Below the pieces are notes generated by a model. That model saw nothing but the letters and a program-made list of their open reading frames with translations. It had not been told where the DNA came from and searched no databases. A stretch of DNA of 34,074 nucleotides from an uncultured Prevotellaceae bacterium (GTDB lineage Bacteria > Bacteroidota > Bacteroidia > Bacteroidales > Bacteroidaceae), in NCBI GenBank assembly GCA_902784065.1, contig CACZTJ010000031.1, forward strand, positions 1 through 34,074. The letters are read 5' to 3'. A program made the position numbers and the translations under genes. Below, one piece after another: positions 8,952 to 15,319 of the stretch. Within the stretch, counting starts at the first letter, position 1; every line of letters starts with the position of its first letter.

Positions 8952-9500
8952 ATGAAGCAACTTATTTCCGACATATTTGATTGTTTTAAAACGGCCCCCG
9001 AGGGTCACAAGATCTTCCGTGGAATCTATCACGAAGGCAAGGCTGTTTATACCTATATCCCCTCTGAAGAAGATGAGCGTCATATCTTTGATGGCGACTT
9101 TAAGATCAGATATCAGTATGGTGGGGGCAAATATGCAGAAGCGAACGGTGCGTATAAGAATGATATGAAACAAGGCCACTGGGAGTTCTTAAGACATGGC
9201 TTTACCACCAGTCGCTCACTTTCGGCTGATTTCGTTGACGGGCAGATGGAAGGCACGCTCAACTGTATGTATCTCAAGAAAGGTATCAATAAGGAAAACT
9301 ATTCCAAATTCCAGCTCACCGTGCATGAAGGGAAGATAACCGGCGAGGTGAAAGGCATCTTGGATGACGAGGAAATTCCAGCCGATTTCCGTGAAGATCC
9401 CAATCTGGTAAACAAGCTGGAGATTATCCTTGATGAGGTAGTCTCAGTCCTCTTATCCCTTGCCCCAAGAGGGCATATCCGCCCGGTATTTAGTTGCTAG
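8952..9500 (+). CDS. Conserved hypothetical protein, MORN-like repeats
   Basis: This 182-aa protein of unknown function is probably cytosolic, with no signal peptide or membrane segment. It contains repeated short beta motifs such as FDGDFKIRYQYGGGKY, ANGAYKNDMKQGHWEF and FVDGQMEGTL, which resemble MORN or toxin-antitoxin repeat variants. The match is by eye only. It has a strong promoter of its own and is followed by a 64-bp palindromic repeat. The last 15 or so residues (SLAPRGHIRPVFSC) look unlike the charged body of the protein and lie next to the repeat, so the C-terminus may have been altered by insertion or deletion. Confidence 0.65.
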   Translation: MKQLISDIFDCFKTAPEGHKIFRGIYHEGKAVYTYIPSEEDERHIFDGDFKIRYQYGGGKYAEANGAYKNDMKQGHWEFLRHGFTTSRSLSADFVDGQMEGTLNCMYLKKGINKENYSKFQLTVHEGKITGEVKGILDDEEIPADFREDPNLVNKLEIILDEVVSVLLSLAPRGHIRPVFSC

Positions 9501-9516
9501 GAACAAAGTTAGGGTT

Positions 9517-9580
9517 GTCATCTCGACTAAACGAAGCGCATGGAGAGATCTCTCCACTCACTCCGTTCGGTCGAGATGAC
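9517..9580. repeat. 64-bp imperfect palindrome, interspersed-repeat-like
   Basis: The ends GTCATCTCGAC (9517-9527) and GTCGAGATGAC (9570-9580) are perfect inverted copies. The centre TGGAGAGATCTCTCCA (9541-9556) is a perfect 16-bp palindrome. The arms between them are partly paired. A T6 run follows on the plus strand. It sits between convergent genes, so it could terminate transcription. Its sequence resembles an intergenic element I recall from many Bacteroidetes genomes. Confidence 0.7.
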
Positions 9581-9591
9581 TTTTTTAGGCT

Positions 9592-10209
9592 TTAGTCATC
9601 ATCGATGGGACTGTCGTCGCCACCACCGCCGCCACCGTTGTTATCGCCGCCGCCGGTGTTGCCTCCGGTGTTGGTGCCACCGCCGTTCTGCGAACCGCCC
9701 TGCTCAGAGCCTCCGCCAGTTGCTGAACCACTCTCACCCTTGGCAGCAGCGATCTCTGCCTTGGTCTTGTCGGTCCAAGCGAGCTTGGCATCCTTTTTCA
9801 GCTCGTCGCGCGTGAAATCACCAGTGCTCTGCGCCAGGAGCTTGATCACCTTCACGGCAGCACCCGTCTTCTGACCCTCGGCCAGCTGACCGATCGTAGC
9901 AGAAGCCACCTTGTCGTGCTCAGCGTCGTAGAGCGTCTCCAGCGCGTTGGCCTCTACCGTGGCCTTGAAGATGGCCAGGTTGTCGATCTTCACCGTGTTG
10001 CCCATGAGCACCATCTCACGCACACACTTTACGAAATCGATAAGGATACCCGTGATGGAACCCTCTGAGAACATGGTGTTGTGCTCGGCCATGTGGTGAG
10101 CCATTTCCTGGACACCCATCGTCTGTTTGTAACTCACGCGGGCGTAGTACTTACCCGCCTGTTCGGTTTCTGAAGTTTCAGTCACCTTTGAAAGATACAA
10201 TTCAATCAT
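9592..10209 (-). CDS. HU-HIG family DNA-binding protein with Gly-rich tail
   Basis: A 205-aa protein. Residues 1 to about 115 have the look of the Bacteroidetes HU-like domain, with MIELYLSKVTE, YKQTMGVQEMAHHMAEH and MVLMGNTVKIDNLAIFKATV. A short, possibly helical segment and a Gly/Asn/Ser-rich low-complexity tail ending in DDSPIDDD follow from about residue 155. This architecture is that of the HU-HIG group (HU domain fused to a winged helix, Ig-like or Gly-rich part). It probably binds or bends DNA of the element. It is the last gene of the leftward group and has its own strong promoter and a palindromic leader. Such genes are regular members of the Bacteroidales smalltalk/lysis loci. Confidence 0.82.
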   Translation of the reverse strand: MIELYLSKVTETSETEQAGKYYARVSYKQTMGVQEMAHHMAEHNTMFSEGSITGILIDFVKCVREMVLMGNTVKIDNLAIFKATVEANALETLYDAEHDKVASATIGQLAEGQKTGAAVKVIKLLAQSTGDFTRDELKKDAKLAWTDKTKAEIAAAKGESGSATGGGSEQGGSQNGGGTNTGGNTGGGDNNGGGGGGDDSPIDDD

Positions 10210-10358
10210 ACTTGTACTGTTTTTTATGGTATTATATTATCAAGTGGACCAGCTGCACCGGGTGGCCCCTCCCGCTTTTCTTATTCATTGACAAGTGAAG
10301 TGTAAGGTGAATGGAAAGCCGAGTTTACTCGAGCTTTTCTGAGCCGCAGCCTTCACTC

Positions 10359-10412
10359 GCGTTGTATTTCTAAATACAACGCAAAGATACAAAAAATAAC
10401 TGGAACTACCAA
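10359..10412 (-). promoter_or_regulatory. Promoter and palindromic operator/leader of the HU-HIG gene
   Basis: On the minus strand TTG (10410-10412), 20 nt, TATCTTTG (10382-10389). Directly downstream lies GCGTTGTATTT-ct-AAATACAACGC (10359-10382), a perfect 11-bp inverted repeat with a 2-bp centre that touches the -7 box. It covers the expected transcription start and looks like a repressor site or a 5'-end hairpin. About 170 nt of leader precede the start codon; no ORF is supported there. Confidence 0.75.
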
Positions 10413-10450
10413 ATATTTTCGCAACTTTTTTCGCACTATTTTTCAAGTTT

Positions 10451-10488
10451 GATAACCCAGCATTATGGCGCGATAATGCCGGGTTATC
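10451..10488. terminator. Long hairpin between primase and HU-HIG genes
   Basis: GATAACCC (10451-10458) pairs with GGGTTATC (10481-10488) and GCATTAT (10460-10466) with ATAATGC (10473-10479), with one a/c mismatch between the two stems and a GGCGCG loop. It lies 16 nt after the primase stop on the minus strand. It lacks a T-tract, so termination is uncertain; it could be a protein-binding or recombination site. Confidence 0.45.
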
Positions 10489-10504
10489 GACGGATAAGGA
10501 AGGC

Positions 10505-11419
10505 TTATTTGAAAGCACTCTTCCGCTTCGTCAAGAGGTAAAATTCACTATAGTCCTTGCAGCCTGGGGGCAATTGGTGATGCTCCAGCGAGGGCAACAC
10601 TTTCTGAAGTTGCAGGAAGAGCCGTTCGCCGGGCTCGTCGCGGTCGGGATACATGTGGAAGCTAGTTGATAGTTGTGAGTGAATCGTTGATAGCAGCTCT
10701 ACATCCTTCTTTTTCAGCAACGTGGCCGACGGGATGGCGATCGCCTTGTGACCTGCCGAGAGCATCGCCCAGCAGTCGCTGCAGCCCTCGGTGATATAGA
10801 GCGCCTCGCCCGGGCTGAGCAGGCTGAGCACAGGCAGGTTGTAGATGGTGCACTCAGCGCCTTGCGGGAAGCGGAAACGGGGTAGGGCGCCCTTCACCAG
10901 ATTGCGGTTCTGGATGCCTATCAGCTTGCCTTCGCGATTATAGTAAGGTGTCTGCAACCACGGCACGCCCTGCTTGTCTTTCCACGATGTCAACCGGCAC
11001 CAGCGCACCACGCGCGCATCCAGCCTGCGCTCCTCAAAGAGAAACTTGCGGGCCTCGTCGTTCAGCCAGGGGCGTTCGAAGAACCGCTCATAGCGACTGG
11101 CATCGAAAGATGTCTGATGGCTGATGTCAGATGTCTGAGGCTGCCACTCATCAAGGATGATATTATGCTCATCGGCCAGCCACCGGCACGCCTCCTTAAA
11201 GTCCACATGCAGATGCCGCATCACGAGATCGATAGGTCCGCCCGAGGCCCCGCACACGAAGCAACGGTAAGAGTTCCTTCGCACCGAGAATGACAGCGAG
11301 GCATGATGATCGTCGTGAAACGGGCAGAGGCTCTTGTGCATCCTAACCCTGAGTCCGAGCCGCTCTGCGACCCCCTCTATCGGGAGGTCGCGGAGCTTTT
11401 GAAGTTCAATTCTATCCAT
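10505..11419 (-). CDS. CHC2 zinc-finger/Toprim primase of a mobile element
   Basis: It probably makes RNA primers for replication of the element. The 304-aa protein has a CHC2 zinc finger with Cys32, His35, Cys53 and Cys56 (CPFH and CFVC), and a Toprim domain at about 205-265. Acidic motifs of that domain are visible as YITEGCSDCWA and MYPDRDEPGERL. There is no helicase domain and no DnaB-binding C-terminus, so it is shorter than chromosomal DnaG and matches the small primases of Bacteroidales mobile elements. It follows the split DUF3987-like gene with 13 nt between them, suggesting co-transcription and a shared replication role. Confidence 0.85.
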   Translation of the reverse strand: MDRIELQKLRDLPIEGVAERLGLRVRMHKSLCPFHDDHHASLSFSVRRNSYRCFVCGASGGPIDLVMRHLHVDFKEACRWLADEHNIILDEWQPQTSDISHQTSFDASRYERFFERPWLNDEARKFLFEERRLDARVVRWCRLTSWKDKQGVPWLQTPYYNREGKLIGIQNRNLVKGALPRFRFPQGAECTIYNLPVLSLLSPGEALYITEGCSDCWAMLSAGHKAIAIPSATLLKKKDVELLSTIHSQLSTSFHMYPDRDEPGERLFLQLQKVLPSLEHHQLPPGCKDYSEFYLLTKRKSAFK

Positions 11420-11424
11420 AACTA

Positions 11425-11451
11425 TTCACTATTCACTTTTCACTATTCACT
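11425..11451. repeat. Short 14-bp direct repeat at the primase/DUF3987 junction
   Basis: TTCACTATTCAC occurs at 11425-11436 and again at 11439-11450, a 14-bp period. It includes the stop codon and last codons of the DUF3987-like gene and most of the gap before the primase start. Slippage here would change only the C-terminal tail or the gap. Confidence 0.6.
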
Positions 11452-12769
11452 AGCGAAGCGCCCAGGTATTCCTCCGTCTTGGTGTAAAGTCCTGTCTGGT
11501 TGGAATAGGTGATAAACTTACGGAATACCCATTGTCTCAGCTGGGCATTGGCACCCTCTTCGCTCTTTCCAAGCTGTACACGGAGCGCCTTCAGCTGTGC
11601 CTCGTTGAACGTGTCAGGCAGCGAGTCAAGCATATTTTTCGGACCGCGACGCTGAGCCTCGCTCACTAGGTCGGCATCCTTTCCGTTCAGCAAATCTGAG
11701 AATATCTGCATCTTGCTCCAGATATCGTGATAGACCAGCCATTCCACCAGCTCACCCATCGCCTTCGTCCAGATCTGATTGTTGAGCATCCAGAGTATGC
11801 ATCCAGCCTTCCAGGCAGAGTGGAGGGCGCGCTTGCTGAAATCCCAGAGAATGTCGTCATCCACCAGGTCGGCCAGCGAAGCCATGTCGGCAGCCAACTT
11901 GTCCACCAGCTTGTTCAACGGCCGGATGATGTAGCGCCCCTTACAGTTGTCCAGACGTAACAGATACTCGTCGAGCTTGCGGTAGAACTCGTCGTCGTAC
12001 TTGCCCTGACGGGGTATGCGACCGTCGCGGCTGGTGCGCGGCTTATAAGAAAAGACCATGCGCCCGAAAGTGCCGTTGAAGAGCTCATGCTTATAGAAAC
12101 TGCGAGCAGAGTAAGGGTTGGCTGAGAGGGTCATACTGGCTCTCAAGATAGGATTACCCGTGACACCATCCTTGGTAGCCCTGAGTGCACCGGCGCGAGC
12201 CATGTCATAGATGTTCCTGATCATGTGCGACACTTTCTTATGACCGCCGCAAAGGCCTGACCGCCGCAAAGGCCGTCGGCCATCTCTACCTCAGGCAGAT
12301 TGAAGTACTGCGTGCGGCCATCAGGCTCCAGGGCCATACTGTTCAGCAGGAAACCTGCTGCCGTAGTGTCGACTGGTGGAAACCAGAGGGCAAGGTTAGG
12401 ACGTGCCGTACTGTCCTTGCCTCCATTGGTATTCGACTGTCTCTGCCATTCAACAAGTTTGTCTGTTACCCCCTTGTCGTGTCGGCGGAAATCGCGGCAG
12501 ATGGCCTCCACGAGTAGTGACAATTGACCCTTGTTACCTCCCGAATCGGCTACTATGTTGGCCATCAGGCCACATACCTCCTTCCAGGAATAGTCAGGGT
12601 ACATAAATTCTGAACCGCTCACATGTGCGCCAAGTGAGGGGAAAAGCATCGGAACCAGGGGTTCATGCATGTCTTTTGATGCCTGTGAGATCAGAAGTTT
12701 GATGCATTCTGTGCCTTTTCCGAGGCTTGGCATCTTAGGTGCTGTCTGTTTTGTAATATCGTATTTCAT
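11433..12769 (-). pseudogene. DUF3987-like replication protein, frameshifted by a 17-bp duplication
   Basis: Two adjacent minus-strand frames, 12221-12769 (from MKYDITKQ) and 11433-12269, are parts of one gene. They are separated by a perfect 17-bp tandem duplication (12241-12257, 12258-12274). With one copy removed the frames join as EVEMADGLCGGHKKVSHMIR and encode 439 aa. As it stands the first frame goes off after GLCGGQAFAAV and stops soon after. I read it as a DUF3987-like helicase/ATPase of mobile elements, because of the degenerate P-loop ADSGGNKGQLSL and the segment PPVDTTAAGFLLNSMAL. The family call is from memory. The start at 12769 is preferred over one 28 codons upstream, which reads through the GTTACA repeats. 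The rest of both halves is undamaged, so the lesion is recent or reversible. Confidence 0.8.
12241..12274. repeat. Perfect 17-bp tandem duplication
   Basis: TGACCGCCGCAAAGGCC occurs twice head to tail with no mismatch. Seventeen is not a multiple of three, so one extra unit shifts the frame of the replication gene on the minus strand. Confidence 0.97.
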
Positions 12770-12810
12770 TGATTTTCTGCTATTTAGATGAATTAATACT
12801 GACCAGCCCG

Positions 12811-12953
12811 TTACAGTTACAGTTGTTACAGTATGCCTTCTTTTTCTCACCAAAACCTTAAATATATATATAACTATCTATATATCAATTACTTATATAA
12901 TATTTAGTGGATTTTTGGGTATTTAGAAACCTTATTGTCACAACTGTAACTGT
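12811..12953. other. Candidate replication origin or control region of the island
   Basis: ACAGTTACAGTTGTTACA (12813-12830) is repeated in inverted form at 12936-12953 with 17 of 18 matches. Each arm contains GTTACA-like sub-repeats, an iteron-like pattern. The 105 bp between them are very AT-rich, with runs of TATATA at 12850-12900. It lies upstream of the replication protein start. No gene is seen in it. Function is inferred from layout only. Confidence 0.45.
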
Positions 12954-12972
12954 CACACGAGGCCGTGATTAC

Positions 12973-13374
12973 CTATTTCTCTATCAGGCCCATAAGCGCC
13001 TGGCGAAGTTCGCGGTACACCTCGAAGACGTAGTAGTCAACGCTAAAGGTTGCACCAATCTGCGGCATCGGCTTGAAGTTCGGTCGCAGCGAGCCGTCTT
13101 CCTGGCGGGTGATCGAGATGTACTTGCCGTTGAAAAGTCGCGGATTGCGCTTCGTGCGCCAAGGCAAAGTCTCGACAAACGTGTAATGCGGATCTTTGCA
13201 GAGAAACTCATCGACGATGCCTTCCGAGTCGAGACGCAGCAAGCCCTGATATTCCTTACCTACTTGCATGCGCTTGTCGCTGTGCAATATGGTTTTTACG
13301 TCACAGCCCAAGTCTGTGTTGTTGTGCCAACCCTCGTGGCTGGCGTTCTTTGATTGAATGTTCTTGTCTTCCAT
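12973..13374 (-). CDS. Hypothetical protein of the island
   Basis: A 133-aa protein I do not recognise. It is soluble, with no signal peptide. The body contains GKEYQGLLRLDSEGIVDEF and RNPRLFNGKYISITR, which read as a real beta-rich protein with mixed charge. The minus strand was chosen over an overlapping plus-strand frame of similar length, because it keeps the direction of the neighbours and its composition is protein-like. A run of T just upstream and a weak TAATTTTG box at 13494-13501 would give a leader of about 110 nt. The gene is separated from the replication protein by the inverted-repeat region. Confidence 0.6.
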   Translation of the reverse strand: MEDKNIQSKNASHEGWHNNTDLGCDVKTILHSDKRMQVGKEYQGLLRLDSEGIVDEFLCKDPHYTFVETLPWRTKRNPRLFNGKYISITRQEDGSLRPNFKPMPQIGATFSVDYYVFEVYRELRQALMGLIEK

Positions 13375-13493
13375 TGTTTCTTTTTTTTTAGGAAGTGAAC
13401 ATCTGTAACGTTTCCAGTCCTATGGCCAGATGCTTACCGAGACTGGCGGGAGCCACGCTGGGGCTTTGTTCCCTTGGATTGCAATTCCATCGG

Positions 13494-13501
13494 CAAAATT
13501 A
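13494..13501 (-). promoter_or_regulatory. Possible -7 box for the 12973-13374 gene
   Basis: TAATTTTG on the minus strand fits TAnnTTTG, but no TTG is found 19-21 nt upstream because the preceding terminator occupies that place. The leader between it and the gene contains a short CCAGTC/GACTGG pairing. Confidence 0.35.
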
Positions 13502-13504
13502 CGG

Positions 13505-13543
13505 CAAAAAAAAGTCCCAATCGAGGAAAAATCCTGATTGGGA
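13505..13543 (-). terminator. Rho-independent terminator after the coiled-coil gene
   Basis: TCCCAATC and AGGA (13515-13527, one bulged g) pair with TCCT and GATTGGGA (13532-13543) around a short A-rich loop. Read on the minus strand, the stem is followed by a run of T (A-run at 13506-13513 on plus). It lies 45 nt after the stop of the 13589-14386 gene. Confidence 0.85.
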
Positions 13544-13588
13544 ATAGAATTGGGAAAACTGGGAAAGACCGGTTGCTAGGGCTTGACC

Positions 13589-14386
13589 TTAGAGCAGCTC
13601 CATCAGCTTCACGGCCACCGCCACCTGTTTGTAAGAATACTCATCGGCAGTGTTCAGGTACTGGTGCCATAGTTCAACATTCGGGGGCAGCTGGTGCACG
13701 TGTACCTTCCTGACGCTGTCATAGACATAGGGCACCCGCAGATGGTCGAGCCCGAGGTTCTTCAGCGAACGCTCAAAGTCGGCAGGCTTCACCGGGAAAC
13801 CGCAGAGCTGCGTCAGCACGGCCTTGAGGGCAAACCACTGTTCCTGATCCTGCATCAGGTACACTCCCTGTTCGTCGTGAGCATCCATCAGCAGCTCCAC
13901 CGCCCGCTTCACCTGTTTGTCGGTCTTCGTGGCCGTCTCGCGTGGCTCCGGTCCGTTCACCGTTCCGTTGTTCTGCATTATCACCTGATCGGCCTGAATC
14001 TGGGTCGATGGCTTTTCTTCGTCGGGCAGTTGCACGGCCTCGTTGATCACCTCCAGTGCCTTGGAGCCCATCTCCTCCGATACCGTCTTCAACATAAATG
14101 TATGCAGGAATGCCAGTAGCTGTATGTCGTGGATGTGCGACATAAAGCTCTTGATCTTCGTCCACGACAGCATGAGATAGCGTTTCAGATATGCATTCTC
14201 TATTTCCGTCGCGGCGTGAATATGTTCCAGTTCCGACAACTTTTGGGTCAGAGCGCCGATTTCAGCCTCCTTGATTGCCAACAACCGTCTAGTTTGCTGT
14301 AACTGCAGTTCTAGCTCTGCAGTCTTTACGTCCCTGTCACTCAGCTGGTTAGACAGGGACATGAATTCGTCTGCCGATATATTCAT
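13589..14386 (-). CDS. Hypothetical coiled-coil protein of the island
   Basis: A 265-aa protein of unknown function. Residues about 18-65 have heptad-like leucines and alternating charge (AELELQLQQTRRLLAIKEAE), a probable coiled coil. A helical middle follows, then a polar linker (about 120-155) and a C-terminal globular part of about 110 aa (LLMDAHDEQGVYLMQDQEQW to the end). There is no signal peptide or membrane span. It has a promoter and a terminator of its own, so it is a single-gene unit. In position it resembles small regulatory or structural proteins of Bacteroidales mobile elements, but I cannot name the family. Confidence 0.65.
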   Translation of the reverse strand: MNISADEFMSLSNQLSDRDVKTAELELQLQQTRRLLAIKEAEIGALTQKLSELEHIHAATEIENAYLKRYLMLSWTKIKSFMSHIHDIQLLAFLHTFMLKTVSEEMGSKALEVINEAVQLPDEEKPSTQIQADQVIMQNNGTVNGPEPRETATKTDKQVKRAVELLMDAHDEQGVYLMQDQEQWFALKAVLTQLCGFPVKPADFERSLKNLGLDHLRVPYVYDSVRKVHVHQLPPNVELWHQYLNTADEYSYKQVAVAVKLMELL

Positions 14387-14419
14387 TTTGCCTCCTTTTA
14401 AGTCTAATGTTTATGACTG

Positions 14420-14450
14420 CAAAGGTAGTAAATTCTCCCCAAAAGACAAA
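14420..14450 (-). promoter_or_regulatory. Promoter of the coiled-coil gene
   Basis: On the minus strand TTTG (14447-14450) with TACCTTTG at 14420-14427, spacing 19 nt from TTG. The leader to the start codon is about 30 nt. Confidence 0.7.
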
Positions 14451-14584
14451 ACTTTCTTGTGGATTTCTAGACTTTATTTTCGTTAAATTTTTGGCCGTCT
14501 CCGGAATTTGTTTGTGTTTTTCCTCCTGTACCTGTTATTAAAGATTCGACTCCCTTGCAAGACGTTAAAATATTATTCACGCTG

Positions 14585-14616
14585 CAAAGATAACCCCCCA
14601 AATCCTGATCTTCCAA
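14585..14616 (-). promoter_or_regulatory. Additional minus-strand promoter without a clear gene
   Basis: TATCTTTG on the minus strand (14585-14592) with TTG at 14614-14616, spacing 21 nt. Downstream is only a 37-codon GTG-initiated frame (14467-14580) that I do not consider proven. The transcript could run into the coiled-coil gene. Confidence 0.45.
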
Positions 14617-14622
14617 GTATTT

Positions 14623-14886
14623 GTGTGTAATTATCTTCTTTATTCTCAGCATCATAAAAATATCCCCCAAGTTGAGAGAGATACTTCTTCTCCGGGAGAG
14701 AATCGAATTGTCCCCCAAACTGAGGGACAATTGCCAGCTCAAATTCTGCCACAAGTTGGGGCAGAATTATTCTCCATTCCTTGGGAACATCACAAGTATA
14801 TCATAGACAAGTGTTCGTCCGACCCAGACAAAGCCCTTTTCTATGTACGCCAGAAGCTAGAGAATGGTTGGAGATTTCTATCATAG
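14623..14886 (+). pseudogene. Fragment of a YhcG/DUF1016-type PDDEXK nuclease
   Basis: The plus-strand frame contains, at about 14773-14871, IPWEHHKYIIDKCSSDPDKA followed by LFYVRQKLENGW. That is very close to the DUF1016 N-terminal signature (WGH, then a helix, then W/FYxxxxIENGW). The usual next residues (S-R-x-V-L) are lost and a stop follows 4 codons later. The rest of the family, including the nuclease domain, is missing. The upstream part is built from hairpin-forming repeats. It is read as a remnant from an older insertion or deletion. The rest of the 14387-14880 gap holds only the two promoters listed. The family is recalled, not searched. Confidence 0.45.
14688..14768. repeat. Run of three short hairpins
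   Basis: AATTGTCCC/GGGACAATT (14706-14714, 14724-14732) and AATTCTGCC/GGCAGAATT (14742-14750, 14760-14768) are perfect 9-bp inverted repeats with 9-nt loops. A weaker TTCTC/GAGAA (14688-14692, 14698-14702) precedes them. Loops share a CAAacTG/CAAGTTG core, so the units look like degenerate copies. Confidence 0.6.
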
Positions 14887-15027
14887 TGATACAATAGTTC
14901 CCGTTAATCCCATTGCTTTCCACTCTTCAGCCATGCGCTTTTCTGTATTTCGCCTGATTTCCAGCGAACGCTTAAAACGTGCAAGAGCCTCCTCGTATGT
15001 AACTTTCTTAACTTCCATTATACTCAT
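14881..15027 (-). CDS. Small 48-aa protein with its own promoter
   Basis: This short gene encodes 48 aa beginning MSIMEVKKVTYEEALARFKR and ending LTGTIVSL. It may start at the fourth codon (MEVKK). It is basic in the middle and predicted to be largely helical, without a membrane segment. Support comes from a canonical promoter 16 nt upstream and from the protein-like composition; I do not recognise a family. It is divergent from the lysis cassette, with the two promoters only about 30 nt apart, so it could be a small regulator of that cassette or an antitoxin-like protein. That role is a guess from position. Confidence 0.55.
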   Translation of the reverse strand: MSIMEVKKVTYEEALARFKRSLEIRRNTEKRMAEEWKAMGLTGTIVSL

Positions 15028-15042
15028 TTTTATTATATGCTG

Positions 15043-15073
15043 CAAAGATAAGAAGAATAAAAATATATTCCAA
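15043..15073 (-). promoter_or_regulatory. Promoter of the 48-aa protein gene
   Basis: On the minus strand TTG (15071-15073), exactly 20 nt, TATCTTTG (15043-15050). This is a full match to the Bacteroidetes consensus. Confidence 0.8.
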
Positions 15074-15103
15074 AAAAAACTGCATTTTTTTCGGCTTTAC
15101 TTC

Positions 15104-15135
15104 TTGGTTTTCTCGGGAATTTTTTGTATCTTTGC
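15104..15135 (+). promoter_or_regulatory. Promoter of the lysis cassette
   Basis: TTG at 15104-15106, 21 nt, TATCTTTG at 15128-15135. It gives a leader of about 45 nt before the smalltalk-like start codon. Confidence 0.75.
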
Positions 15136-15184
15136 AATGTATATAATAACCCTAGTAATTTACCATTTAAAACATTAAAGCGTT

Positions 15185-15271
15185 ATGAACAAGACAGTTA
15201 GAACGGTTCTTCAGGCCATCAGTTACATTCTTACCCTGATCCTCGGTGCGGCAGGTGGTGCCGCCATGTAA
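15185..15271 (+). CDS. Smalltalk-like small membrane peptide
   Basis: A 28-aa protein starting MNKTVRTVLQAISYILTLIL, with a short Gly/Ala end. The charged N-terminus followed by a hydrophobic stretch of about 18 residues fits a single membrane span. Size, sequence style and position match the 'smalltalk' proteins that NCBI annotates next to HU-family and cell-wall hydrolase genes in Bacteroidales. It is the first gene after the cassette promoter. A role in lysis or in holin control is plausible but unproven. Confidence 0.65.
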   Translation: MNKTVRTVLQAISYILTLILGAAGGAAM

Positions 15272-15319
15272 AATCGCACAACAGGGACAGTCCCCATTGT
15301 GAGAAAAGCAACGAATACC

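Noticed and set aside
10285..10518. Minus-strand frame of 77 codons between primase and HU-HIG
   Set aside because: It runs through the hairpin, the HU-HIG promoter and the palindrome, so the DNA is better explained as regulatory.
12907..13353. Plus-strand frame of 148 codons opposite the 12973-13374 gene
   Set aside because: It overlaps the minus-strand gene fully, runs against the local gene direction, begins in AT-rich repeat DNA and has an irregular composition.
14467..14754. Minus-strand frame of 95 codons, or its 37-codon GTG-initiated part (14467-14580)
   Set aside because: It crosses the hairpin cluster and the nuclease fragment. The short part has a promoter directly upstream, but would need leaderless GTG translation and shows no recognisable motif.
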